Shown: positions 8,617 to 16,408 of the stretch, one piece after another
How positions within the stretch are numbered: position 1 is the stretch's first letter
Layout: every line of letters begins with the position of its first letter
Source: Caldilineaceae bacterium
GTDB taxonomy: Bacteria; Chloroflexota; Anaerolineae; Caldilineales; Caldilineaceae
DNA length: 64,000 bases
Assembly: GCA_020845455.1 (NCBI GenBank)
Contig: JADLFO010000080.1
Span: 1-64,000, forward strand
Reading direction: 5' to 3'
Position numbers and translations under genes: made by a program
Notes under the pieces: model-generated
Databases searched by the model: none
Told to the model about the DNA's origin: nothing
The model's input: the letters and a program-made list of their open reading frames with translations, nothing else

Positions 8617-9491
8617 TCGAACTGCGCGACGTCACCTATAGTTACCCCCACACGGCCGCGCCTGCGCTGCAAGAGGTAAACCTGCAGATCGAGGAGGGCG
8701 AGTTTGTCGCCATCGTGGGAGCCAACGGTGCAGGCAAATCTACGCTTGGCTACGCTATAACCGGTTTCGTGCCCCATTTTTTCCAGGGTGATCTGCAGGG
8801 CGAGGTGCGCGTCGCCGGGCTGGGCACGCGCAGCCACGGGCTGGATGAGTTGATGCTGGTGGCGGGGCTGGTCTTTCAGAACCCGTCTAACCAGATCTCC
8901 GGGGCCAAGTTCACCGTCTTTGAGGAGATCGCCTTCGGGCTGGAAAACCTGGGCGTGCCGCGCGACGAGATGCGCCGCCGCGTGACCGATGTGATGGAAC
9001 TGACAGGGATCGGCGGCTTGGCCGAGCGCTCGCCCTATGGGCTTTCGGGCGGGCAGCAGCAGCGTGTGGCGCTGGCGTCAATCCTCGTCATGTCGCCAAA
9101 GGTGCTGGTGCTGGACGAGCCGACTTCGCAGTTGGACCCGATCGGCAGCCGTGAGGTCTTTGCCGCCATCCGCAGCCTAAGCCGCCAGGGCATGACGGTG
9201 GTCATGGCCGAGCATAAGCTGGAATGGGTGGCGACCTTTGCCGATCGTGTGCTGCTCTTAGACGCGGGCCGCATTGTGCTTGACGGGCCGCCGGATGAAG
9301 TGCTGGTCAGCCCCGAACTGGCCGCACATGCCGTGGGGCAGACGGCCTACACTGTGGCGGCGCGGCAGAGCGTGGGCCGCGGGCTGTGGCCCAACGGCAA
9401 GCCGCTGCCCGTCACCCTCGATCAGGCGGCCTCCGGTTTTGCTGCCGTGCTCAACGGCGGCCCCGGACAGGCGGAAGCGCAGATAGATTGA
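8607..9491 (+). CDS. ecfA: ECF transporter ATPase, first A subunit
   Basis: A 294-residue ABC ATPase with Walker A GANGAGKST, Q-loop VFQNPSNQ, complete signature LSGGQQQRVALA, Walker B VLVLDEPTSQLD and switch histidine in MAEHKLEW. It powers the ECF importer together with the second A subunit. About 60 C-terminal residues extend beyond the core fold. All canonical catalytic motifs are intact, in contrast to its partner. Confidence 0.92.
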   Translation: MALIELRDVTYSYPHTAAPALQEVNLQIEEGEFVAIVGANGAGKSTLGYAITGFVPHFFQGDLQGEVRVAGLGTRSHGLDELMLVAGLVFQNPSNQISGAKFTVFEEIAFGLENLGVPRDEMRRRVTDVMELTGIGGLAERSPYGLSGGQQQRVALASILVMSPKVLVLDEPTSQLDPIGSREVFAAIRSLSRQGMTVVMAEHKLEWVATFADRVLLLDAGRIVLDGPPDEVLVSPELAAHAVGQTAYTVAARQSVGRGLWPNGKPLPVTLDQAASGFAAVLNGGPGQAEAQID

Positions 9492-9496
9492 GCCGT

Positions 9497-10339
9497 ATGC
9501 AGATTGATATCACAGACCTGCACTTCACCTATCCGACCGGCGTGGAGGCGCTGCGCGGCGTCTCGCTGCACATTGATCCGGGCGAACAGGTGGCGATCAT
9601 CGGCCAGAACGGGTCGGGCAAAACCACGCTGGTCAAACATCTCAATGGGCTGCTCCAGCCCACGCGCGGCACGGTGCGCGTGGGCGATTGGCTGACCGGC
9701 GAGCAATCGGTGGCACAGATGGCCGCGCGCGTCGGCTATGTTTTTCAGAACCCCGACGACCAGCTTTTCAAGACGCGCGTCGAAGACGAAGTGCGCGTTG
9801 GGCCGCTCAATCTCAAGCTCCCGCCCGACCAGGTCGCGGCTCAGACTGAACATGCCCTGCACCTGTTGGGGCTGCTGGAGCGGCGCGACCTGCACCCCTA
9901 TGATCTGACGCCGGCCTGGCGAAAACGCGTGGCGATCGCGGCGGTGCTCGCCATGAACACGCCGATCGTGGTGCTGGACGAGCCGACCACCGGCCAAGAC
10001 TATGCCACGGCGCAGGAACTAGGCCAGGTGCTGGATGCGCTGCGCGGCGAAGCCAAGACCGTGATCGCCATCAGCCATGATATCGACTTTGTGGCGACCC
10101 ATTTCAGCCGCATTGTCGTCATGGGACAGGGCCAAGTGCTGGTCGACGGCGCACCCGAGAGGGTCTTTGCCCAGGCCGACCTGCTCGCCGGCGCCTATGT
10201 AGAGCCGCCGCAGATGACACGGCTGGCCCGCCGCCTGGGGATGGACACAATTGTCTATTCGGTGGAGGGTTTTGTAGACCAACTGGCGGCGCAGTCTGCG
10301 GCGGAGCAGGCCGGCCCCGGCGCGGCGCCCCGGCAGTGA
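9497..10339 (+). CDS. ecfA': ECF transporter ATPase, second A subunit with degenerate signature
   Basis: A 280-residue ABC ATPase with Walker A GQNGSGKTT, Q-loop VFQNPDDQ, Walker B IVVLDEPTTGQD and switch histidine in AISHDIDF. The signature loop, normally LSGGQ, reads LTPAW at residues 137-141, followed by the usual RKRVAIA. The heterodimer therefore probably has one normal and one altered ATP site, as is known for asymmetric ABC pairs. The start at 9497 follows the upstream stop by 5 bases; longer in-frame extensions read into the previous gene and lack homology. Confidence 0.9.
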   Translation: MQIDITDLHFTYPTGVEALRGVSLHIDPGEQVAIIGQNGSGKTTLVKHLNGLLQPTRGTVRVGDWLTGEQSVAQMAARVGYVFQNPDDQLFKTRVEDEVRVGPLNLKLPPDQVAAQTEHALHLLGLLERRDLHPYDLTPAWRKRVAIAAVLAMNTPIVVLDEPTTGQDYATAQELGQVLDALRGEAKTVIAISHDIDFVATHFSRIVVMGQGQVLVDGAPERVFAQADLLAGAYVEPPQMTRLARRLGMDTIVYSVEGFVDQLAAQSAAEQAGPGAAPRQ

Positions 10340-11292
10340 TGAAGATGGCAAGCAAACAGCAGCTTCTCGATACCCTGCGCGACCCGGCGCAGACCGCCGA
10401 GGCCCGCGCCGCCGCTGCCGTTGACCTGCTCGTCCCGCGCTCTGGGCAGGAAGCGGTGCGCGCCGCGCTCCACTTTCTGGTCAACCACCCCACGCCGGCG
10501 GCGCGGCCTGCGCTGCGCGGCCTCTACAGCCATTATGCCGAGAACGGCGTGGGCCGCGACCCCGGAACCTATCTGCGCAGCCAGATCGTCCGCGCCCTGC
10601 GTGCGGTGGCGCTGCCCGACGATGTAGACATCTTCAACCAGGCCGTGGCAACCTATGAATTTCCGCCGCCCGCCTTTAAAGAGGAGGCGGCGCTGTTGCG
10701 CGGTGGCGCGCTGGTGGCGCTGGCCGAATGGGATGAAACGTTGGCGCGCTATCATGCCACCCGTCTGCTCGCCGACCCGCTGACCGACCCGATGTCGGGC
10801 CAACCGGCGCTGGTCGCCGTCGACGTGCTGGCGACCTTTGACGAAGCGCTGCCCCTCTTTTTCTATGCCATGCAGGCGCAGGATCATCTGCTGCCGGAGA
10901 TCGCCGGGGAATGTCTGCGCCGCTTGACCTCGCTGCCCGCGGGGCTGCTGCCCAGTGTGCTGCACCACTACGCCGAATGCAGGCGGCCGGCGCTGCTCGT
11001 CGGCGTGATCGACCTGCTGATCCAGCGCCAGGGTGGCCCAGAGGGGCTGGAGTTTTTGGCCCGCCTGCTGCATCAGCCGCCCGACCTCGACCTCTATCGC
11101 TATCTGGTGGCCGCGCTCTTGGCCGCAGCCAAGCCGGAGCTGTACAGCCTCTTGGCGGAAAGCGCGCGCCTGGAGCAAAACCCGGCGCACGTCGCCGTGC
11201 TGCTGGAGGTGCTGGGCGAGTTGGCGGATCAGCCCGAATGGCGCGAGGTGGTCACGGCGCTGCGCGGGCGGCGCAGGCCCGCCCGCAGGTGA
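10339..11292 (+). CDS. alpha-helical repeat protein, unknown function
   Basis: The 317-residue protein is soluble and rich in Ala, Leu and Arg, with repeated amphipathic helices such as 'DPAQTAEARAAAAVDLL' and 'RPALRGLYSHYAENG', the texture of HEAT/armadillo-like solenoids. No catalytic motif is visible. Its ATG overlaps the TGA of the second ECF ATPase by one base (TGATG), so it is probably translated with the transporter. It could be a scaffold or regulator. I do not recognise a named family. Confidence 0.6.
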   Translation: MKMASKQQLLDTLRDPAQTAEARAAAAVDLLVPRSGQEAVRAALHFLVNHPTPAARPALRGLYSHYAENGVGRDPGTYLRSQIVRALRAVALPDDVDIFNQAVATYEFPPPAFKEEAALLRGGALVALAEWDETLARYHATRLLADPLTDPMSGQPALVAVDVLATFDEALPLFFYAMQAQDHLLPEIAGECLRRLTSLPAGLLPSVLHHYAECRRPALLVGVIDLLIQRQGGPEGLEFLARLLHQPPDLDLYRYLVAALLAAAKPELYSLLAESARLEQNPAHVAVLLEVLGELADQPEWREVVTALRGRRRPARR

Positions 11293-11307
11293 GATGCCGC
11301 AGGTGAG

Positions 11308-11724
11308 ATGATGGATATGCCCGATTCCGCCCCAGATGCCGGCCCGCCGCGGCGTTTGCTGCTGCTCTCCGCCGACTGGCAGACACGCGCCTTGACCCTG
11401 GTCTCGCTGCAAGAACTGGGCTATGCCGTGCTGGCGCTGCCCAGTCTTCACCTGGGAGTCAAGGCGATCCTGGCGGAGCGAGTCGACCCGCCGCTGGTGC
11501 TGCTTGATACCAAGGATGACCCGCGCGCCACGCCTGATCAGGTGCAGGCGCTGCGCAACCTCGTCCCCGATGCCGTAATGATCTTGGTCGCCGAAGCCTG
11601 GTATCGCGAGCGCTACGCGCCGCTGGCCGCACAGATGCAGGCGTTTTTGGTGCGCCCGATCCTGATGCACGACCTGGTGGCGACCGTGCAGCGGCTGCTG
11701 CCGCCCAGCGCAACCAGCGAATAA
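11308..11724 (+). CDS. degenerate receiver-domain protein
   Basis: This 138-residue single domain follows the response-regulator receiver pattern: RLLLLSADWQTRAL, PPLVLLDTKDD with the would-be phosphoacceptor Asp, VMILVAEAW and AFLVRPIL. The first acidic pair is missing (SADW) and the conserved Lys of the KP motif is Arg, so phosphorylation in the normal way is doubtful. No DNA-binding or enzymatic output is attached. It follows the helical repeat gene by 15 bases and is last in this transcription unit. Confidence 0.6.
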   Translation: MMDMPDSAPDAGPPRRLLLLSADWQTRALTLVSLQELGYAVLALPSLHLGVKAILAERVDPPLVLLDTKDDPRATPDQVQALRNLVPDAVMILVAEAWYRERYAPLAAQMQAFLVRPILMHDLVATVQRLLPPSATSE

Positions 11725-11744
11725 ATGGAGCGCATGGGGCGAAC

Positions 11745-11770
11745 CGGCGCGGCCCGCGCCGACCGCTTTT
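11745..11770 (+). terminator. terminator of the ECF operon
   Basis: The stem CGGCGC/GCGCCG (11745-11750 and 11756-11761) with loop GGCCC is followed after five bases by TTTT. It is a modest intrinsic terminator. Confidence 0.5.
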
Positions 11771-11796
11771 CTCTGGCCCGGCCCGGATTCATCGCT

Positions 11797-11825
11797 TTGC
11801 TTCTCTTGACGACCTGTGCTATAGT
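11797..11825 (+). promoter_or_regulatory. promoter of the 6S-like RNA
   Basis: TTGCTT (11797-11802) and TATAGT (11820-11825) are exactly 17 bases apart. A start at G11832 would fall 7 bases after the -10 box and coincides with the first base of the RNA's closing stem. Confidence 0.7.
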
Positions 11826-11831
11826 ATAGAT

Positions 11832-12015
11832 GACTCTGCGGTTTCCGTGATTGGATAGACATACGGGGCGAGCCAACAGTTTCAATTCGGGAGCTCGATC
11901 ACGCGGCGTGGAAGTGGTAGCCTCGGCTTCGGCTGAGATAAGACAGAAGCGCCCAATCGGCACCCACCTGCGTTTGCAGGTTCGCAACCCACTGTCCACA
12001 CGATCTCGCGGAGTC
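11832..12015 (+). ncRNA. ssrS: candidate 6S RNA
   Basis: The RNA is 184 bases, the usual 6S length, and has no ORF. Its 5' end GACTCTGCG pairs with the 3' end CGCGGAGTC (12007-12015) with one G-U. The interior gives GACA/TGTC, GTG/CAC and GGG/CCC pairings separated by loops. An apical hairpin CTCGGC-TTCG-GCTGAG closes the far end, and ACCTGC-GTTT-GCAGGT forms the small stem expected on the 3' side of the central bubble. A good promoter precedes it and an intrinsic terminator follows. 6S RNA mimics an open promoter and sequesters the housekeeping RNA polymerase holoenzyme in stationary phase. The identification rests on architecture, not on a covariance-model score. Confidence 0.65.
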
Positions 12016-12020
12016 GTTTT

Positions 12021-12049
12021 CCGTCCGGTGTCTCCGGGCGGTCTTTTTT
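12021..12049 (+). terminator. terminator of the 6S-like RNA
   Basis: The 8-base stem CCGTCCGG/CCGGGCGG (one G-U) with loop TGTCT is followed by TCTTTTTT. Confidence 0.8.
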
Positions 12050-12085
12050 CGCGCGGGCCGTCCAGGGTGATTTATGTTAACTTTT

Positions 12086-12114
12086 TTGACGGACGGCGGA
12101 GACTATGCTAGACT
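12086..12114 (+). promoter_or_regulatory. promoter of the MBL-fold gene
   Basis: TTGACG (12086-12091) and TAGACT (12109-12114) are 17 bases apart, with a TG one base upstream of the -10 (extended -10). Confidence 0.6.
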
Positions 12115-12192
12115 CGGTACGCTTGTCATAATCGTGGAAATGAACAGAGCGGGCCTAGCCGTAGAGAGCACTGTAGGGATGAGGAGTGACCA

Positions 12193-13062
12193 GTGGCGAT
12201 CATCCGCACGCGCGTAGCCGACGATACCTGGGTCTTTACCAGCGAACTCTATTTGGAGGTCAATGCCGGGCTGGTGGTGACGCCGGGGGGCGGTATTCTG
12301 ATCGACACGCTGCCTTTCCCCTCTGAGACACGCCAGATCATCGACTTTGCCGAGCGCGTCTGCCCGGAGGGGATCCGCTATGTGATCAACACGGTGGCCC
12401 ACGCCGACCATGTCTACGGCTCCTATCTCTTCCCCGATACGGAACTGGTGGCGCATGAACTCTGCCGCGAGATGTTGATCAAATATGCCTTTGCCTCGTT
12501 GGAGGAGGCCAAGGAGCATACGCCGGAGCTGCGCCAGGTGCATATTCGTCTGCCCAAGCTGGTCTTCAACGAGGGCATGGTGATCCGTTTGGGGGGCAAG
12601 ACGGTGCATATCTTCAACACGCCCGGCCCCAGCCCCGAAGTCTGCGCCGTGCATGTGCGCGAAGACAAGGTGCTCTTTGCCAGCGACCTGATGATGCCCG
12701 TGCCGCTGATCGCGTCGCCCTTCAGCGACGTCGAGCAGTACAAGCGCTCGCTTTCCAACCTGCATGACTACAACTTAGAGAGTATTGTCCAGGGGCATGG
12801 CGACATTTTGCTGCGCGGCGAAGTGACGAGCAGCATCAACGCCAGCATCAAATATCTGAGCGATATTGAGGCCACGGTCGATCTGCTGATGGCGCGCGGT
12901 GCAACCAAGCACGATCTGCTGCAGCACGATATCGAACAGTTTGGCCGCAGCCGTATTCCGCTGGGCGGCATCGTCCAGCAGTTCCATTCCTCTAACCTGC
13001 TTCACCTCTGGGAACGGGCACGCATGCGCCGGCGCCAAGAACGCCAGGCCGTGCGCGCCTAG
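12193..13062 (+). CDS. metallo-beta-lactamase-fold protein with incomplete metal site
   Basis: A 289-residue MBL-fold protein. The canonical HxHxDH metal motif reads V-A-H-A-D-H at residues 68-73, so the first histidine is Val68. The usual GHTPG loop reads GPSPE, losing another ligand histidine, whereas FASDLMM keeps an aspartate and VQGHGD keeps the last histidine. It may hold one metal ion or none, so hydrolase activity is uncertain. The GTG start at 12193 is supported by GAGGAG six bases upstream; the initiator is followed directly by [12 protein letters not shown]. It precedes an RNase H-like gene by 29 bases. Confidence 0.75.
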   Translation: MAIIRTRVADDTWVFTSELYLEVNAGLVVTPGGGILIDTLPFPSETRQIIDFAERVCPEGIRYVINTVAHADHVYGSYLFPDTELVAHELCREMLIKYAFASLEEAKEHTPELRQVHIRLPKLVFNEGMVIRLGGKTVHIFNTPGPSPEVCAVHVREDKVLFASDLMMPVPLIASPFSDVEQYKRSLSNLHDYNLESIVQGHGDILLRGEVTSSINASIKYLSDIEATVDLLMARGATKHDLLQHDIEQFGRSRIPLGGIVQQFHSSNLLHLWERARMRRRQERQAVRA

Positions 13063-13091
13063 GCCACGCGGCACAGACGGACACGCCGGCG

Positions 13092-13937
13092 ATGGCCCGC
13101 AGCGACGAGAACGGTTCTAGACAAGAGGCGCGCCTGCGCGATGGCGTGGACGGGGACACGTCGCTGCCGTCGATCTTCGCCGCCATCGAGCGGTTGGACC
13201 CGGCGCAGCGACGCCTACTGCTGCGCCGGCTGCGCGCCGGCGGCCTAGCCGGTCCGGATGACCTGCTGACCGACCGCAACCGATTGCAGATTGCGCCGGC
13301 CCTGGGGCTGCGCTATCGCCGGCTGCCGCGCCGCGCCGCGGCCAAGCCCGCGCCGGGCAATTTTGTGCCGGCAGAGCGCCCACCTGCCCCGCCTTCTCCC
13401 GTGCCACCCACCCCACAGCCGCCCGCAGAAGAGACCTACCGCTCGCCGGTCAGCGGCAAGGTGATCGTCGGCGCGCCGCAGAACGCTGCGCCGCCGGAGC
13501 CGCACGTCATGGCCCCACTGCCCGGCCAGGCCCCGGAGCAGCCGATCGGAGTCATCTTTGACGGCGGCAGCCGCGGCAATCCGGGCCAGGGCTACGGTAG
13601 CTATGCGCTGCGCTGGCCCGGACAGCCGCAGCAACTGGTGCAGTTGCGCTTTGGCGACCGTGTGACCAATAACGAGGCCGAGTATGACACGCTGATCGCG
13701 GCGCTCGAAGCGATCCTCAAAAAGCTGCACGACGGCGGCGCTTCACCCGCGAGCGCGCGCGTCGAGATCCGCGGCGACTCGCTATTGGTCGTCAACCAAG
13801 TGCTGGGGACCTGGGAAGTGAAAGATCCGCGCATGCAGGTGCGGCGTGACCGGGCGCGCGCCCTGTTAGAGCAGTTCGGCCACTGGCAGATTATCCACCA
13901 CGGGCGCGAGCACAGCGTGCGGACTTTGGGTCACTAG
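13092..13937 (+). CDS. RNase HI-family protein with long N-terminal extension and clipped C terminus
   Basis: Of 281 residues, the last ~130 form an RNase H domain of the Rv2228c/'ribonuclease HI family' kind: FDGGSRGNPG (Asp157), NNEAEY, and RGDSLLVVNQ supply three catalytic acids. The fourth, usually in a REENxxAD motif, is absent. The chain ends HGREHSVRTLGH, just where that Asp should be. The first 150 residues are a disordered-looking, Pro/Ala/Arg-rich region with a short helical segment. The stop codon overlaps the stop of the convergent thioredoxin-like gene in the shared tetramer CTAG. RNA/DNA-hybrid cleavage is possible but weakened by the missing acid. Confidence 0.7.
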   Translation: MARSDENGSRQEARLRDGVDGDTSLPSIFAAIERLDPAQRRLLLRRLRAGGLAGPDDLLTDRNRLQIAPALGLRYRRLPRRAAAKPAPGNFVPAERPPAPPSPVPPTPQPPAEETYRSPVSGKVIVGAPQNAAPPEPHVMAPLPGQAPEQPIGVIFDGGSRGNPGQGYGSYALRWPGQPQQLVQLRFGDRVTNNEAEYDTLIAALEAILKKLHDGGASPASARVEIRGDSLLVVNQVLGTWEVKDPRMQVRRDRARALLEQFGHWQIIHHGREHSVRTLGH

Positions 13938-14896
13938 CCGGGCTGTGACACGCCCAGGCGGCTGCGCACGGCACGGATAATCGTCTCGTTTTCCGGGAAG
14001 CCTCCGTCGCGCAGCATCGAATGAACTAGCTCGCCATCGACCGCCACATCAAATGCGCCTTCGTGCCAGGGGATCAATTCCAGCGACGCGATCTGATCAC
14101 GGAACTCGATCATCAGGGCGGAGGTCAGCGCCAAAGTCTGCGGCTCATAGCCACAATCCGAACAATAGGTGATCTTGACCTCGACAGGCTGTTCGGCAGG
14201 CCGCTCTGCCGGCGGTCTTGCCAACGGTCCGGCAGACGGGATAGCCGCCGGCGCGCCGTTCGACGCGGCCGATACGCCTTTAGCTTTGGTCGCGGCGGGC
14301 GCGCCCGCCAGGATCGCGTGCAGTTCACGGACGACCTCGTTGTCGGAAAACTCACGCATTTCGGCGCGAAAGTCGGCCAGCGCCTGGCGCAGGTGCAGCC
14401 GCGCTTCCTCCGGAAGCTCGCTGGGTGAGATGGCGGGCGAGAAGCCGGCAAGCGCCGGGTCGGTCGCAAAGGCCCGGTTGCGCACCTCTTGGATCATCTC
14501 GGTCAGCTTGGCCGGACGTTCGATCCAATGGCCGATCTCGCGGAAGTCCGCATCAAACAGGACAAAAACCGGAATGGAGCGGAACTGCCCTGCGTTGAGG
14601 TAGCGGTCCATCAAGTCAAGGTTCTGGTCGCGCAAGAAGATACGCAGGTTGAGCTGGCCGCTCTCCTGCGCCAAACGCCCCAGCACGGGCAGATTGGCGA
14701 TCACATCGCCGCACCAGTCCTCCGCCAACACCAGCACGTTGAGCGGCTGCGCCAATCCCTTGAAAAAGGCGACATCTTCGGCCTTTAATTGTACCGTACG
14801 CTCGGTCTCGTCAAAGCGGTCTTGGTTGCGCGTCATCTGCGCCCGATAGGCGGCGTAGGTCATCCCCTGCTCAAAACGCTCTCTGCTAACGGTCAC
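13934..14896 (-). CDS. thioredoxin-fold / Rdx (SelW-like) fusion protein
   Basis: The 320-residue protein joins two redox folds. Residues ~20-165 form a thioredoxin-like domain with LAEDWCGD in place of WCGPC, so it has a single active-site cysteine, plus the cis-Pro region RSIPVFVLF. Residues ~225-320 form an Rdx/SelT-SelW-SelH domain with the CxxC motif YCSDCGYEPQ where selenoprotein relatives have CxxU. An Ala/Pro-rich linker connects them. The GTG start at 14896 is preferred to the longer frame because AAGGACGAAGGA lies just upstream and the extra N terminus has no homology. It is probably a cytosolic thiol-redox protein. Confidence 0.75.
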   Translation of the reverse strand: MTVSRERFEQGMTYAAYRAQMTRNQDRFDETERTVQLKAEDVAFFKGLAQPLNVLVLAEDWCGDVIANLPVLGRLAQESGQLNLRIFLRDQNLDLMDRYLNAGQFRSIPVFVLFDADFREIGHWIERPAKLTEMIQEVRNRAFATDPALAGFSPAISPSELPEEARLHLRQALADFRAEMREFSDNEVVRELHAILAGAPAATKAKGVSAASNGAPAAIPSAGPLARPPAERPAEQPVEVKITYCSDCGYEPQTLALTSALMIEFRDQIASLELIPWHEGAFDVAVDGELVHSMLRDGGFPENETIIRAVRSRLGVSQPG

Positions 14897-14944
14897 AATC
14901 CTTCGTCCTTTACATTGGTTTCTCTGCTGTGGGGCATACAAGAA

Positions 14945-14995
14945 ACTGCACTCACCATACTGCACTCACTATATAGAATATACCACTCTGCACAA
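14945..14995 (-). promoter_or_regulatory. promoter with start-site direct repeat for the redox fusion gene
   Basis: On the minus strand TTGTGC (14990-14995) and TATAGT (14968-14973) are 16 bases apart. An 11-base sequence, GTGAGTGCAGT on the minus strand, occurs twice (14959-14969 and 14945-14955, period 14). It overlaps the -10 and the transcription start region, where a repressor would bind. Confidence 0.45.
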
Positions 14996-15034
14996 TGTAC
15001 TGTAAGAAATTCTGTAAGAGCCGAGAGCCGCTGT

Positions 15035-16267
15035 CTATTCTGCCGGCAGGAGGGTGATCTTGCTGCCGCCGGTCGCCTCGTCTGCCGTGATCAGCAGTTG
15101 AAACGTCACCCCGTTCTTAGCGCAGCGGAGCAGCCCAGGGTTGCCTTCCACGCTCCAGCCCAAGACCATCAGTTGATCATGATAGAAGGCGCTGACCTCG
15201 TCCACGCTCGCGGTGCTGGCCAGTTCGGGCAGCCCCATATAGGTTGAAACGACCTCTGTGTTGGGCGGGATGGGAAACTCGCCCGGCGCAAAGCCCGGCG
15301 CCTCCAGCACGCCGGGCGCGGGCGCATCCTCCGGCCAGGCCAAGGTAATCCCTGCGCCGGTCTCTGTAAGCTCAAAGCTCCAGGTAACCTGCTGGTCGGC
15401 GCTGACGATGTTCAGCTTGGCGTCGAGTACCTGCGCGCCGGTCACCTCCATGGCGAAAGTGTAGCGCACCAGCGCCCCGGTTGTCTCGTCGATCCAGCCA
15501 TCCAACTGTAGGGCAGCCACCCGGCCCGACGGCTGGAAGACAGGCGGGGTGAGCAGGCGGGCCACCGCCGCGGGGTCGCCCAGGCGATAGCGGCGTGCCG
15601 TCACGCCGTCGACCGTTTCGAGACCGAGGTCCTGCGCCTGGCCGCGCACTTGGGGGACACGGCGCGCCAGTTCGACGATCGGCTGCACGGCCTTGACCAG
15701 TTGCGAACCGCCGGCGCGATCCAAGACCATCCAGTCGTCGGCATAGCGCACGGCGACATAGTCGCCGATCTGGAAGACGGCAACAGACTCTGCGGCTGCG
15801 CCGTCGCCGGCAGCCGTCAGTTCATAGGCTTCGTCGAGGCCATAGGCGTTGGCCGCCTGCACCTGGGTGATGGTGAAACTGCCTTCCTGGCGCTGGGTCG
15901 TGCCGTCGGCAAAGCGGGTGGTCGAGGCGAAGGCCCCCGCCGCGCGGAAGTTGGCAGGCAGTGATCCGCCGACTGCCGGTGCGGGCGTGATCGTCGGGAG
16001 CAGGACAAGCGCGGCTGCGCCGGGTGTCTCAGCCGGAGTTGGGGTCGGGGTCAAGACCACGCTGGGCGTGATCGCGGCGGTCGCCGTCATCAGGGCAGAG
16101 GGTGGCGTATCTCGTTCGCGACCTATGGGCGGGGTGGGATGCGCTATGGCGCCCGACAGCGTCACCACCGGTAGCGCGGTAGGCGTTGCAGTAGGTAGAG
16201 CGTTGGAGGCTGTGCAGCCCGCCAGCAGGAGCAGAGTGCAGAGGCCAAGTAAGGCATTCCGGGTCAT
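15035..16267 (-). CDS. secreted lipoprotein, unknown
   Basis: A 410-residue lipoprotein. It begins MTRNALLGLCTLLLLAGC, a type II signal peptide with lipobox LAGC. A Thr/Pro-rich, low-complexity stretch follows to about residue 95, then a globular region with beta-strand texture resembling LolA/LppX-like carrier folds (FADGTTQRQEGSFTITQV, VDGVTARRYRLGD). The C-terminal ~90 residues contain VDEVSAFYHDQLMVLGW. The start at 16267 is chosen because the signal peptide begins there; the longer frame upstream has none. A related YxxQLxxxGW segment is found in the secreted protein at 31401. Confidence 0.7.
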   Translation of the reverse strand: MTRNALLGLCTLLLLAGCTASNALPTATPTALPVVTLSGAIAHPTPPIGRERDTPPSALMTATAAITPSVVLTPTPTPAETPGAAALVLLPTITPAPAVGGSLPANFRAAGAFASTTRFADGTTQRQEGSFTITQVQAANAYGLDEAYELTAAGDGAAAESVAVFQIGDYVAVRYADDWMVLDRAGGSQLVKAVQPIVELARRVPQVRGQAQDLGLETVDGVTARRYRLGDPAAVARLLTPPVFQPSGRVAALQLDGWIDETTGALVRYTFAMEVTGAQVLDAKLNIVSADQQVTWSFELTETGAGITLAWPEDAPAPGVLEAPGFAPGEFPIPPNTEVVSTYMGLPELASTASVDEVSAFYHDQLMVLGWSVEGNPGLLRCAKNGVTFQLLITADEATGGSKITLLPAE

Positions 16268-16301
16268 GCAAAGAATTCTCAGATAGGTGGCGCTTTTGCG
16301 T

Positions 16302-16310
16302 AGTGTAGCA
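16302..16310 (-). promoter_or_regulatory. extended -10 for the lipoprotein gene
   Basis: On the minus strand TGC-TACACT forms an extended -10 about 35 bases upstream of the start codon. It is divergent from the fchA promoter some 40 bases away. Confidence 0.35.
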
Positions 16311-16344
16311 CACGCGCTCCCGTTCGGGCGATTGGCGCGGCCGA

Positions 16345-16353
16345 TGCTATAAT
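16345..16353 (+). promoter_or_regulatory. extended -10 for fchA-folD
   Basis: TGC followed by a perfect TATAAT (16348-16353) makes an extended -10. No good -35 is seen. The start codon at 16409 has GGAAGGAG in front. Confidence 0.5.
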
Positions 16354-16408
16354 CCAGACCAGCAGCCAGGTTGATCTTCTCCGGCTGCTCACCTGGAAGG
16401 AGCTTTGC

